From: Gemmatimonadota bacterium
Lineage (GTDB): Bacteria > Gemmatimonadota > Gemmatimonadetes > Gemmatimonadales > GWC2-71-9
Reading direction: 5' to 3'
Assembly (NCBI GenBank): GCA_022573095.1
Contig: JACZUR010000023.1
Location: 1-15,152 of the forward strand
DNA length: 15,152 nucleotides
The position numbers were made by a program, and so were the translations under genes. The notes under the pieces are model-generated. The model was not told the origin of the DNA and ran no database searches. It saw only the letters and a list, made by a program, of their open reading frames with translations. Positions 1 through 7,199 of this stretch are shown one piece after another (positions within the stretch are counted from its first letter, which is position 1; the number at the start of each line of letters is the position of its first letter).

Positions 1-67
1 GGCGGGCGGTCTGCACGATCCAGCTGAATGCGATCGCCGATTCCAGCCGCAGCCTAGCACCCAGCTC

Positions 68-2104
68 TCAAAGTATCGCCAACAACGCTCTGTTCAGATC
101 GATAGCGAGGCCGGCAGTCCCCTCCCGAAGACTCCAGGCCACCTCTACTTTGAGGAGTCGGTAAAGCGCCTCTACAGTAACCCCCACGGTTTCCCGGCTC
201 CCACTGGTGGGGACCCAGGGAACCCCCGGAACTTGCCCTCCCGCACCCCCTATCGAAACGAACGCACCTATATAGATCGCTCTCCCCGTGGTGAAAAAAG
301 ACCCCAACCCCGCCTCCGGCACGCGAACCGAGCCTCCCACTTCGAGTCTGCCAGTCACTGCCCAACGGCCACCCCAGGCGTGGAACGGCTCGCCCAACAA
401 GGTGCCCCACCCCCCAATCACGAAGTTCTGATGGAGTGGGAGTTCGGCGGATCCCCAGCCTCCCCAAGCGCCAGCTCTCAATTCCACGCTTTTCACCATT
501 TCATGAAAATGCAGCCGCGCCGAAAGGCGTTGGTACGACGACCCTCCACCCGATCCCACGCGGACCCTGAGATCCGCCTCGCTGCGGCTCGCCGTCCCGC
601 CACCCATCCTTCGCCATCGAACCACAGCCTCAGCGACCGCCTGGGCCGGTCCGCCGAGGTCTGGATTGGGCCGAAACTCCCCGCTTGCCGGGTCGACCGA
701 ATTGCTGACACCGCGCGACCGCTCGACCCCCAGCGAAAGGGCAACTCCGCCCGACTGGGTTCCCGCCTGAATTCCCGCATAGTCGATCAGTGAGTAATCT
801 CCGTGGTCGCGCCCGAGTTCCTGGCCTGTCAGCGAGTTGGCAACGCCTGATATGATGGGATACTCGCTGACGTCGGTGATTAGCCGACTGGCTAGCAAGC
901 TTACTCTGAGCGACCCGAGCGACCGGGACGCTTCGAAGCGGCCCTTCAGCCTGCCGTCTCCGAAACCGTAGCCCGCCCACGCGCTGAGCTCACCGGCGCC
1001 CCCACCCCCGTCCATTCTGAAACCAACTCCTCCTCCCAATGCGAGACCCTCTACGCGATTGAAACGGATTACATCGGATATTCCCGCAACGCCGGGCCTA
1101 ATTCTCTTGATGCCGCTGAGCGATCTTCCTGCTGCCAGGTCTCGGATGCTCGAACGGATCTCATTGAGATCGAGGTTCAGGGCGGGCGCGACGGCGACGG
1201 CGATACCCGTCTCCAACGGCTCAGACCAGGGAAAGCTGTCGCGCACCTGCAGAGAGGCGGATACGATTTCCGGGCCCCGGAAGACGCTGTCGGTTAGACC
1301 TGGATTGAGCTCGTATCCGTCGATCTCCCAACGCGCACGAATAATTCCTTGCACCGGGAAGTCGAGCCACGAGCTCGAACGCCGTATCTCGATTTCTTGC
1401 CGCCTTGGGAGCCAAAAACGGGCATTCATGAGGCCGTTCTCGATCGTGATGGTCACATCTGCGAGCGTATCGTCCAGATATGAACTCGGTGTAAACCCAA
1501 ATTGGAAGCGCACCACAGCCCCATCGTCTATGTCCAAGTAAACGGTTCCCACGACACCGGGAAGATCGAAATTCTTGGGACGAATTGCTATCTGGTAGAC
1601 ATTGACCGTCCGCTCGGGAATACGTATCGCCAGCGAGTCGACTATTGCATAGTCATACAGCAAGGGCCCCCGGGCGGAGAGCGGGTGCACTACGTCCCTG
1701 ACTTCGTCTCCTTCACCAAGGCGAATACGGTCTCCGAAGTTGTTTTGGATTATCCCCAGGTGGTCCCGATGGTATCTGATCACCGTGGGGAGGTCCACTT
1801 TGTCCCGCCAACCGATTATTCTTTGCTTGCTATCGTTTGGGGACCGCCAGTAAACCTCGAGTTCAAGTTGATCCGACTTGACGAGGCGCGGCTCCCCGAA
1901 CTCGTCTCCGAATTGGGCCAAGAAGAAAACGTACCCGTGAGCACGCGCACTGTAGTCGGTAAGACCCCCGCCGGAAAAATCAGCACTACGTCTGTCCACG
2001 CTTCTGGCGACGATGTCGAGCACACTTTCGGTGTTCCACTGCTGGCCGTTCAAAATGCACGGGACACCGATAAGACAAGCAGCGAATTGAAATACAATTC
2101 TCAT
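68..2104 (-). CDS. Predicted outer-membrane beta-barrel protein
   Basis: The product has 678 residues. Residues 1-20 look like a Sec signal peptide: MR, a hydrophobic core, then a likely cut near LNG-QQ. Residues about 21-300 form a soluble-looking region with alternating polar and hydrophobic strands and a dipeptide-rich motif set (YHRDH, FGDRIRLGEGDE, HPLS). Residues about 340-678 are glycine-rich with amphipathic strands such as LSAWAGYGFGDGRLKGRF, typical of a beta-barrel. Near residues 560-591 there is a GGWGTLLGEPF-like segment that resembles the conserved lumenal-loop motif of Omp85/FhaC-type barrels, without the usual RG(F/Y). The N-terminal part also recalls DUF5686-like barrel proteins. 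No function can be assigned; transport, secretion or surface anchoring are all possible. The ATG at 2104 is the only credible start, because the signal peptide follows at once. It diverges from the lipoprotein gene with 3 bp between start codons, so the pair may share regulation. Confidence 0.8.
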   Translation of the reverse strand: MRIVFQFAACLIGVPCILNGQQWNTESVLDIVARSVDRRSADFSGGGLTDYSARAHGYVFFLAQFGDEFGEPRLVKSDQLELEVYWRSPNDSKQRIIGWRDKVDLPTVIRYHRDHLGIIQNNFGDRIRLGEGDEVRDVVHPLSARGPLLYDYAIVDSLAIRIPERTVNVYQIAIRPKNFDLPGVVGTVYLDIDDGAVVRFQFGFTPSSYLDDTLADVTITIENGLMNARFWLPRRQEIEIRRSSSWLDFPVQGIIRARWEIDGYELNPGLTDSVFRGPEIVSASLQVRDSFPWSEPLETGIAVAVAPALNLDLNEIRSSIRDLAAGRSLSGIKRIRPGVAGISDVIRFNRVEGLALGGGVGFRMDGGGGAGELSAWAGYGFGDGRLKGRFEASRSLGSLRVSLLASRLITDVSEYPIISGVANSLTGQELGRDHGDYSLIDYAGIQAGTQSGGVALSLGVERSRGVSNSVDPASGEFRPNPDLGGPAQAVAEAVVRWRRMGGGTASRSEADLRVRVGSGGGSSYQRLSARLHFHEMVKSVELRAGAWGGWGSAELPLHQNFVIGGWGTLLGEPFHAWGGRWAVTGRLEVGGSVRVPEAGLGSFFTTGRAIYIGAFVSIGGAGGQVPGVPWVPTSGSRETVGVTVEALYRLLKVEVAWSLREGTAGLAIDLNRALLAIL
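2084..2100. promoter_or_regulatory. Perfect inverted repeat, possible operator
   Basis: GAATTG, a 5-base AAATA spacer and CAATTC form a perfect 6-5-6 palindrome. It lies inside the first codons of the barrel gene and just before the start of the lipoprotein gene. Its AT-richness stands out from the surrounding GC-rich coding DNA. A dimeric regulator could bind here and affect both genes, but this is inference. A 6-bp arm can occur by chance. Confidence 0.3.
2093..2098 (+). promoter_or_regulatory. Possible -10 box (TACAAT) for the lipoprotein gene
   Basis: TACAAT differs from the sigma-70 consensus TATAAT by one base. A weak -35-like AAGACA lies at 2072-2077, with a 15-bp spacer, which is short. 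Transcription would start about 2105, at or next to the ATG at 2108, giving a leaderless mRNA. This fits the lack of any Shine-Dalgarno sequence before that ATG. Confidence 0.35.
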
Positions 2105-2107
2105 CGA

Positions 2108-2704
2108 ATGAAAGTAACCCCGGCCGCGCTGGCCGCTCTTGCCATTTTGAGTGTCGCTTCCGGCTGCTCGGATGCGTTGCTTCCAGGATCGACAACTCTG
2201 TCAAGCGCGGAGCTTCTCGTGCTCCCCGTCCAGTCTACCGCCCCACCTGCTACCGATGTTTCGTTTTTCGTCTCAAACTCTCGTGTCGTTGAACGTACAA
2301 TTCGTCACAACGATACGTTCGGCACTCCATTCGCGCGGATCAGTTTTCCACGCGGCAGTCTTTCCGAGCTTTCGGGCCAACAGTTAACCGCCGACGATTC
2401 CGTGTTGGTCACGGTTTCGCCGATCCCGGGATCGTATGGCGTCACCATAACACCTATCGGTTTGCGATTCTCGTCCACCGCCCCAACCTTGAGCTTCTCG
2501 GCCGCCGTGTACGGAGACTTTGAGGCTGTGAGTACGTCAACACGTTACGCCGATGCTGATGATTATCTGTCGTCGAGTGAGATCTGGGAAGAGGTCGCCC
2601 TCGATACGTGGTCTGCGAGAAACTCCGTTGTGAGCCTCGTTGGGACCTCAGTGTCCGGTTCGATCACCAGGGGCGGCGATCATGTCCAAGCCGCAGCTAG
2701 ATAG
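2108..2704 (+). CDS. Predicted surface lipoprotein, ZU5-like
   Basis: The product has 198 residues. It starts with a short lipoprotein signal peptide: MK, a hydrophobic alanine/leucine core, then VASGC, with Cys20 as the likely lipidated residue. The lipobox is slightly weak, with Ala at -3. The mature part is beta-rich. A block around residues 70-130 (FPRGSLSEL, a VTVSP strand, ITPIGLRFSSTAPTLSFSAAVYGDF) resembles ZU5-like segments, where a proline-glycine start leads to a GL-F-PA-L-Y pattern. Similar small lipoproteins are, to my knowledge, common in Gemmatimonadota. Function is unknown. The reading frame is open for about 200 codons upstream, but that part is antisense to the barrel gene, and the signal peptide fixes the start at 2108. 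There is no Shine-Dalgarno sequence. The neighbouring barrel gene diverges, so both may act in the outer membrane. Confidence 0.75.
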   Translation: MKVTPAALAALAILSVASGCSDALLPGSTTLSSAELLVLPVQSTAPPATDVSFFVSNSRVVERTIRHNDTFGTPFARISFPRGSLSELSGQQLTADDSVLVTVSPIPGSYGVTITPIGLRFSSTAPTLSFSAAVYGDFEAVSTSTRYADADDYLSSSEIWEEVALDTWSARNSVVSLVGTSVSGSITRGGDHVQAAAR

Positions 2705-2741
2705 CCGGTCCAGGCCGTTAGCGTTGCCGCGGCGGCGCGGA

Positions 2742-2760
2742 TATATTGCCTTCTCGGGAG
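2742..2760 (+). promoter_or_regulatory. Possible -10 and Shine-Dalgarno for the cyclase gene
   Basis: TATATT at 2742-2747 resembles a -10 box, with no convincing -35. GGGAG at 2756-2760 lies 6 bases before the GTG at 2767 and decides that start over the in-frame TTG at 2746. If both are real the 5' leader is only about a dozen bases. Confidence 0.4.
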
Positions 2761-2766
2761 ACTTTT

Positions 2767-4377
2767 GTGGCCAAGTACAAACTCATAAGCGTATCGGGTG
2801 AACAGACGTTCGACATACCGGCCGGTCAGGCGGTGGTGGTCGGGCGTGCGGTTACGAGTGATATGCCCATTTACGATCCTACTGTCTCCCGCCAACATGC
2901 CGAACTCCGCGCTGATGAGAGGGGCCTCAACGTCAAAGACCTGGGGTCCAGCAACGGCACGTTTGTCAACGGGACGCAGATAACCGAGACGGTTGCCGCG
3001 CCCGGTGATGTCGTAACGTTCGGCAAGGTTGCATTCAACCTAACGGAAGAGTCGCCGGCGGGGGCCCCACCGCCACCGGACGCGTTCGCCGCCCGGCCAC
3101 CACCACCCGAAGCTACGATCGTTCGCAAGATCGATGTACCCAGTTCCGGCGAACTGGCTGCAGTGGCAGAGGGACGGACGAGTGGAGAATCACTTCTCAA
3201 GGTCGAGGGTGAGTCAGAGGAAGAGCGCAGCGAAAAGAAACTCCGCTTGCTACTCGAAATCTCTATGGAGCTTTCGAAGATGCAGGATGTCGACAAGCTA
3301 CTCGAGAAGGTTGTCGACATCACATTCCAGGTCATGAGTGTCGACCGCGTCGCGATTCAAATGTGCGAAGATTCGAGCGGCGAACTGATTCCACGATTAT
3401 CGCGCAACAGACTCGGGGACATGAGCAGCAGAAGCCACGTGCCGAAGTCGATTGCCAACAGAGCCGTAGAAGAACGTCTCGCGATACTAACCGACAACGC
3501 AGCCATGGACGAGCGCTTCCAGGGCAAGTCTATCCTGATGCAGAGCGTTAGAAGCGCAATGTGCACTCCGCTCATGGGCAGTGACGGCACAGTGCTCGGC
3601 ATCATCTACGTCGACAATCTTACCGCAACAAACTCGTTCGGAGACGAAGACCTCGAATTCTTGATCGCGTTCTCCGGAATAGCAGCGGTCGCGATAGAGA
3701 ATGGCCAGCTCACGGATCGCGTTCGAAGAGAAGCCGTGGTTCTATCGAACTTCCAACGTTATTTCGCACCGGATGTGGTCGAACAGATCGCCAATCAGGA
3801 AGAGGCTGTCAAACTCGGTGGAGCGAAAAGACCGGTTGTCGTGTTCTTCAGTGACATTCGGGGATTCACCTCGATGTCCGAGAACATGAACCCGGACGAT
3901 ATCGCAACCCTGCTAACCGAGTACTTCACGGAGATGGTCGAGATAGTGTTCGAGTTCGGCGGAACCCTCGACAAGTTCATGGGCGATGCAATCATGGCCC
4001 TTTGGGGTGCCCCGGTTTCCACGGGCGATGACTGCGACCGGGCGGTCAAGGCGGGGATGAAGATGCTTGACGCGCTGGAGGAGCTCAACAAGAAGTGGGC
4101 CGCGGAGGGCCGACCGGAAGTTCAGATCGGTATCGGCATCAACTTCGGTGACGTCTTCGCGGGGAACATCGGGAGCGAGCAACGGATGGAGTACACGGTG
4201 ATCGGTGATTCTGTTAACGTCGCGTCGCGGCTGTGTTCCAAGGCAAAAGTGAGCGAGATCCTGATATCAGAACCGTTCTATAAGGCGTTGCAGGACCCGC
4301 CTAAGGTGGAAGCTCTAGAGCCTCTCGAATTAAAGGGCAAGGCAGAGGTGGTGCCGGTCTACCGCGTGAAGCGGTAG
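2767..4377 (+). CDS. FHA-GAF-class III adenylate/guanylate cyclase
   Basis: The product has 536 residues and no signal peptide or membrane segment. Residues about 1-90 form an FHA (phosphothreonine-binding) domain with Gly26-Arg27, Ser41-Arg42, His44 and SSNGT at 61-65, so the phosphopeptide-binding residues look intact. A proline/alanine-rich linker follows at about 91-120. A GAF domain spans about 163-312, then a helix of about 40 residues of the type that couples sensor and cyclase. The catalytic domain runs from about 354 to the end. Metal-binding Asp363 (FSDIRGF) and Asp407 (FMGDAI), Lys403, and the transition-state Asn484 and Arg488 are all present. The substrate-selecting pair is Lys403/Thr477, the pattern of class IIIb enzymes, so cAMP is the likely product. 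The GTG start is chosen for its GGGAG 6 bases upstream. The input of the GAF domain is unknown. Its 3' end overlaps maf tail to tail. Confidence 0.9.
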   Translation: MAKYKLISVSGEQTFDIPAGQAVVVGRAVTSDMPIYDPTVSRQHAELRADERGLNVKDLGSSNGTFVNGTQITETVAAPGDVVTFGKVAFNLTEESPAGAPPPPDAFAARPPPPEATIVRKIDVPSSGELAAVAEGRTSGESLLKVEGESEEERSEKKLRLLLEISMELSKMQDVDKLLEKVVDITFQVMSVDRVAIQMCEDSSGELIPRLSRNRLGDMSSRSHVPKSIANRAVEERLAILTDNAAMDERFQGKSILMQSVRSAMCTPLMGSDGTVLGIIYVDNLTATNSFGDEDLEFLIAFSGIAAVAIENGQLTDRVRREAVVLSNFQRYFAPDVVEQIANQEEAVKLGGAKRPVVVFFSDIRGFTSMSENMNPDDIATLLTEYFTEMVEIVFEFGGTLDKFMGDAIMALWGAPVSTGDDCDRAVKAGMKMLDALEELNKKWAAEGRPEVQIGIGINFGDVFAGNIGSEQRMEYTVIGDSVNVASRLCSKAKVSEILISEPFYKALQDPPKVEALEPLELKGKAEVVPVYRVKR

Positions 4378-4931
4378 GGCACACCCGCTTTATCCATGAG
4401 ATCGATGACCAGGCGAACCGGAAATCCCATCACCGAAAAGAAATCCCCTTCAATCCTCTCCACGAGCGCAGCCCCGTAGCCCTGAATGCCGTAAGAGCCC
4501 GCCTTGTCGAGCGGCTCGCCCGTCTTCACGTAATCATCGATAAAACCGGCATCCAACTGCCGAAAGCTGACCGCCGTGGCATCCAGTCTAGTCTCAAGGA
4601 AGTCGTCTCGTGCAGCCGCTACCGCGGTCAACACTTGATGACGTTTCCCGGACAGTCGCCTCAACATTTCAGTAGCATCTTCCGGCGACACCGGCTTGCC
4701 GAGGACATCGCCGTCGAGTACGACGGTCGTATCGGCGCCTAGAACCAGGTCACCCGGCCTACGTCGGGCGACCGCAACCACCTTCTCCGCAGCCAGCCGC
4801 GCAACCATGGCGGAAGGTTGCTCACCGTCTACAATCTCTTCCGGTATCTCCGGCGGGTCGACCTCGAAGGATATTCCCAGCATCTGTAGCAACTCGCGCC
4901 GCCGCGGAGAACTCGAAGCCAGGACGATCAT
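4359..4931 (-). CDS. maf: Maf-family nucleoside triphosphate pyrophosphatase
   Basis: The 190-residue product has the usual length. Maf proteins hydrolyse non-canonical or excess nucleoside triphosphates to monophosphate and pyrophosphate in the cytoplasm, and some are linked to septum control. The N-terminal LASSSPRR motif (residues 4-11), the catalytic Asp67 in GADTTV, Lys79 in LGKP, and the GEPLDKAGSYGIQG segment are all visible. The last is typical of the dTTP/UTP pyrophosphatase (YhdE-type) branch rather than the m7GTP (YceF-type) branch. It is the last gene of the glmM-glmS-dtd-maf run. Its ATG overlaps the dtd TGA as ATGA, so translation is probably coupled. Its last 19 bp overlap the end of the cyclase gene on the other strand, which leaves no room for separate terminators. 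Confidence 0.93.
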   Translation of the reverse strand: MIVLASSSPRRRELLQMLGISFEVDPPEIPEEIVDGEQPSAMVARLAAEKVVAVARRRPGDLVLGADTTVVLDGDVLGKPVSPEDATEMLRRLSGKRHQVLTAVAAARDDFLETRLDATAVSFRQLDAGFIDDYVKTGEPLDKAGSYGIQGYGAALVERIEGDFFSVMGFPVRLVIDLMDKAGVPYRFTR

Positions 4932-5365
4932 CTCTCGATTACCAACGTCACCGGACCGTCATTGACCAACTCTACATCCATCATCGCACCGAATTCGCCG
5001 GTTGCTACATTGGGGCAGTGTAAGCCTAGTTTTTCTACGAAACGGTCGTACAGACGTTCGGCCAGCTCCGGAGCTGCGGCCGCTATGAACGAAGGGCGGC
5101 GGCCCTTGCGGGTGTCTCCGTACAGAGTGAACTGTGACACCACAAGCAGACTCCCGCCCACTTTACCAAGATCGACATTCATCTTGCCGTCCGCGTCGGG
5201 AAACACACGAAGACCGGCAATCTTCTCAGCCATCCAATCCAGTTCAGCATCGCCATCCGTGTCACAAAACCCGACCAGAATGACAAAGCCGCGATCAATG
5301 GAAGCTACGTCGCGGCCGTCAACTGTAACCGATGCCCGGCTTACTCTCTGTAGTACAACCTTCAA
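4928..5365 (-). CDS. dtd: D-aminoacyl-tRNA deacylase
   Basis: The 145-residue product matches the normal size of Dtd, which removes D-amino acids (and glycine from mischarged tRNA-Ala) from tRNA. The start KVVLQRVSRASV, the SQFTLYGD motif (residues 77-84) and the Gly137-Pro138 of the NDGPVT motif near the C-terminus are diagnostic. Together they form the active site across the dimer. The start codon is TTG. It is chosen because the family always begins this way, and a GTGGAG sequence sits within the end of glmS just upstream. The gap from glmS is 7 bp, and the stop overlaps maf by 4 bp. Confidence 0.95.
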   Translation of the reverse strand: MKVVLQRVSRASVTVDGRDVASIDRGFVILVGFCDTDGDAELDWMAEKIAGLRVFPDADGKMNVDLGKVGGSLLVVSQFTLYGDTRKGRRPSFIAAAAPELAERLYDRFVEKLGLHCPNVATGEFGAMMDVELVNDGPVTLVIER

Positions 5366-5372
5366 TATCTGC

Positions 5373-7199
5373 TCACTCCACTGTAACCGACTTGGCCAGG
5401 TTGCGCGGCTGGTCCACGTCGGTGCCGCGTTTCACCGCGATCTGATACGCGAGCATCTGCAGCGGCAGTACGCACAGCAGCGGAGTCAGCGGATCAAGCG
5501 TCTCCGGAATGGTAATCTTGTAGTCCACCAAACCGTCCAAGTCATCGTTGCCGTCTGTCACTAAAGCGATGACTCGGCCACCTCTTGCCTTAACCTCCTG
5601 AATGTTGGAAGCGATCTTGCTGTAGACCGCGTCACGCGGCGCCATAAATACGACGGGCATCTTTTCGTCGATCAGAGCGATGGGACCGTGTTTCATCTCC
5701 GCAGCGGGATACCCTTCCGCGTGTATGTACGAAATCTCCTTCAGCTTCAGCGCTCCCTCGAGAGCAACCGGAAAGTTGTACCCCCTACCCAGGTACAGAA
5801 AGTTCGTCGAGTCCTTGAACTCCTCGGCAATCGATTCCACCCGGTCGGCACGTCCCAGCACTTCACGCACCTGGCCCGGTATGCGCCGCAGAGCCTGCAC
5901 GAGTTCCCTCCCCTGTAGCACCGACAGGTTGGTGAGGCGCCCCAGTTTCAAGCTTAGCAGAGTCAACGCTACTATCTGCGACGTGAACGCCTTGGTGGAG
6001 GCAACACCGATCTCGGGACCGGAGTGCAGGTAGACTCCGCACTCTACTTCTCGAGCGATGGAACTGCCGACGACGTTAACGATGCCCATCGTCCGCGCAC
6101 CGCGGGCCCTCGCTTCTTTTAGCGCGGCGAGAGTATCAGCGGTTTCTCCACTCTGGGAAATTCCGATGACCAGCGTCTTGTCGTTTAGAACCGGGCTGCG
6201 GTAGCGGAATTCAGAGGCATACTCTACTTCGGTAGGGATCTGCGCCAACTCCTCGATCATGTACTCGCCGATGAGGGCCGCGTGCCATGATGTTCCGCAC
6301 GCCGTGAGAACAATTCTCTCGAAGCTGAGAAGTTCCTCGTCGCTGAAATGAAGCCCTCCCAACCGCGCGCCCCCCTCCTCCTCCAACAGCCGTCCGCGGA
6401 GCGTATCGCTGATGCTCTCCGGCTGCTCCATGATCTCCTTGAGCATAAAGTGCTCGTATCCGCCCCGCTCGATCTCCGAGAGATCCCAATCGACAGTCGC
6501 GATCGTCTTCTCGAGGCGCGTGCTGTCGAGATCGGTGATTCGATACTCATCAGGAGTCACCACAGCGACCTCGCCGTCATCGAGATACACGACAGACCTC
6601 GAGTGTTCGAGTGTGGCGGCGGCATCGGATGTAACCCAGTTTTCCCCTTCGCCCACGCAGACAAGCAAGGGCGAGCCTCGCCGCGCAGCGACGATGGTAC
6701 CGGGCTCATGACTCGAAATCACCGCAACTCCGTAGGCGCCTTCCATCTGCCGCAACGCCCCGACGACAGCTCCTTCGAGGCTGCCGCTATACAGTTCACC
6801 CACGAGATGAGCGAAGACTTCGGTATCAGTTTCCGAGAGGAACTCGTGCCCCTTCTCGCTCAGCAGCTCTCTCACGACCGCAAAGTTCTCAAAGATACCG
6901 TTGTGAACCACAACGATCGTTCCGGTACCATCTGTGTGGGGATGAGCGTTGGTGCGGTTTGGAGCGCCGTGTGTGGCCCAGCGAGTGTGCCCAAGGCCCG
7001 TTACTCCTTGAGGCAATTCGTCACCTAAGTGTTCTTCGAGCGCCCGGAGTTTGCCGGCCTGTTTCTCAACCGTTATAACGCCATCTGACATCACGGCCAG
7101 CCCGCCCGAGTCGTACCCTCGGTACTCCAGCTTCTTCAGGGCTGCGAGAATGAGAGGCGCGGCCTGCCTAGTTCCTGTGTATGCTACTATTCCACACAT
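5373..7199 (-). CDS. glmS: Glutamine-fructose-6-phosphate aminotransferase (isomerizing)
   Basis: GlmS makes glucosamine-6-phosphate from fructose-6-phosphate and glutamine, the first step toward UDP-GlcNAc. The 608 residues match the family length. After the initiator Met, Cys2 (MCGIV) is the glutaminase nucleophile. HTRWATHG and the HNGIFEN segment belong to the same N-terminal domain. Two SIS sugar-isomerase domains follow, with GISQSGETADT in the first and SYIHAEGYPAAEMKHGP near residue 490-505 in the second. The C-terminus DQPRNLAKSVTVE is canonical, with Lys603 as the sugar-binding lysine. All catalytic elements are intact. Its ATG shares one base with the glmM stop (TAATG), a sign of coupled translation. 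I see no glmS ribozyme upstream, as expected when another gene directly precedes it. Confidence 0.98.
   Translation of the reverse strand: MCGIVAYTGTRQAAPLILAALKKLEYRGYDSGGLAVMSDGVITVEKQAGKLRALEEHLGDELPQGVTGLGHTRWATHGAPNRTNAHPHTDGTGTIVVVHNGIFENFAVVRELLSEKGHEFLSETDTEVFAHLVGELYSGSLEGAVVGALRQMEGAYGVAVISSHEPGTIVAARRGSPLLVCVGEGENWVTSDAAATLEHSRSVVYLDDGEVAVVTPDEYRITDLDSTRLEKTIATVDWDLSEIERGGYEHFMLKEIMEQPESISDTLRGRLLEEEGGARLGGLHFSDEELLSFERIVLTACGTSWHAALIGEYMIEELAQIPTEVEYASEFRYRSPVLNDKTLVIGISQSGETADTLAALKEARARGARTMGIVNVVGSSIAREVECGVYLHSGPEIGVASTKAFTSQIVALTLLSLKLGRLTNLSVLQGRELVQALRRIPGQVREVLGRADRVESIAEEFKDSTNFLYLGRGYNFPVALEGALKLKEISYIHAEGYPAAEMKHGPIALIDEKMPVVFMAPRDAVYSKIASNIQEVKARGGRVIALVTDGNDDLDGLVDYKITIPETLDPLTPLLCVLPLQMLAYQIAVKRGTDVDQPRNLAKSVTVE

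Noticed and set aside
2..793. Plus-strand frame open for about 264 codons at the left edge
   Set aside because: It lies antisense to the barrel gene, has a low-complexity Pro/Arg/Ser/His composition, no recognisable motif or Shine-Dalgarno sequence. Long antisense open frames are common opposite GC-rich genes.
1502..2107. Upstream extension of the lipoprotein frame by 202 codons
   Set aside because: The extension is antisense to the barrel gene and would bury a clear lipoprotein signal peptide inside the protein.
2746..2766. TTG start at 2746 for the cyclase
   Set aside because: The GTG at 2767 has a GGGAG site 6 bases upstream, and the FHA domain begins directly after it.
2871..3335. Minus-strand 154-codon frame opposite the cyclase gene
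   Set aside because: It is a serine-rich shadow of the FHA and GAF coding sequence with no family resemblance.
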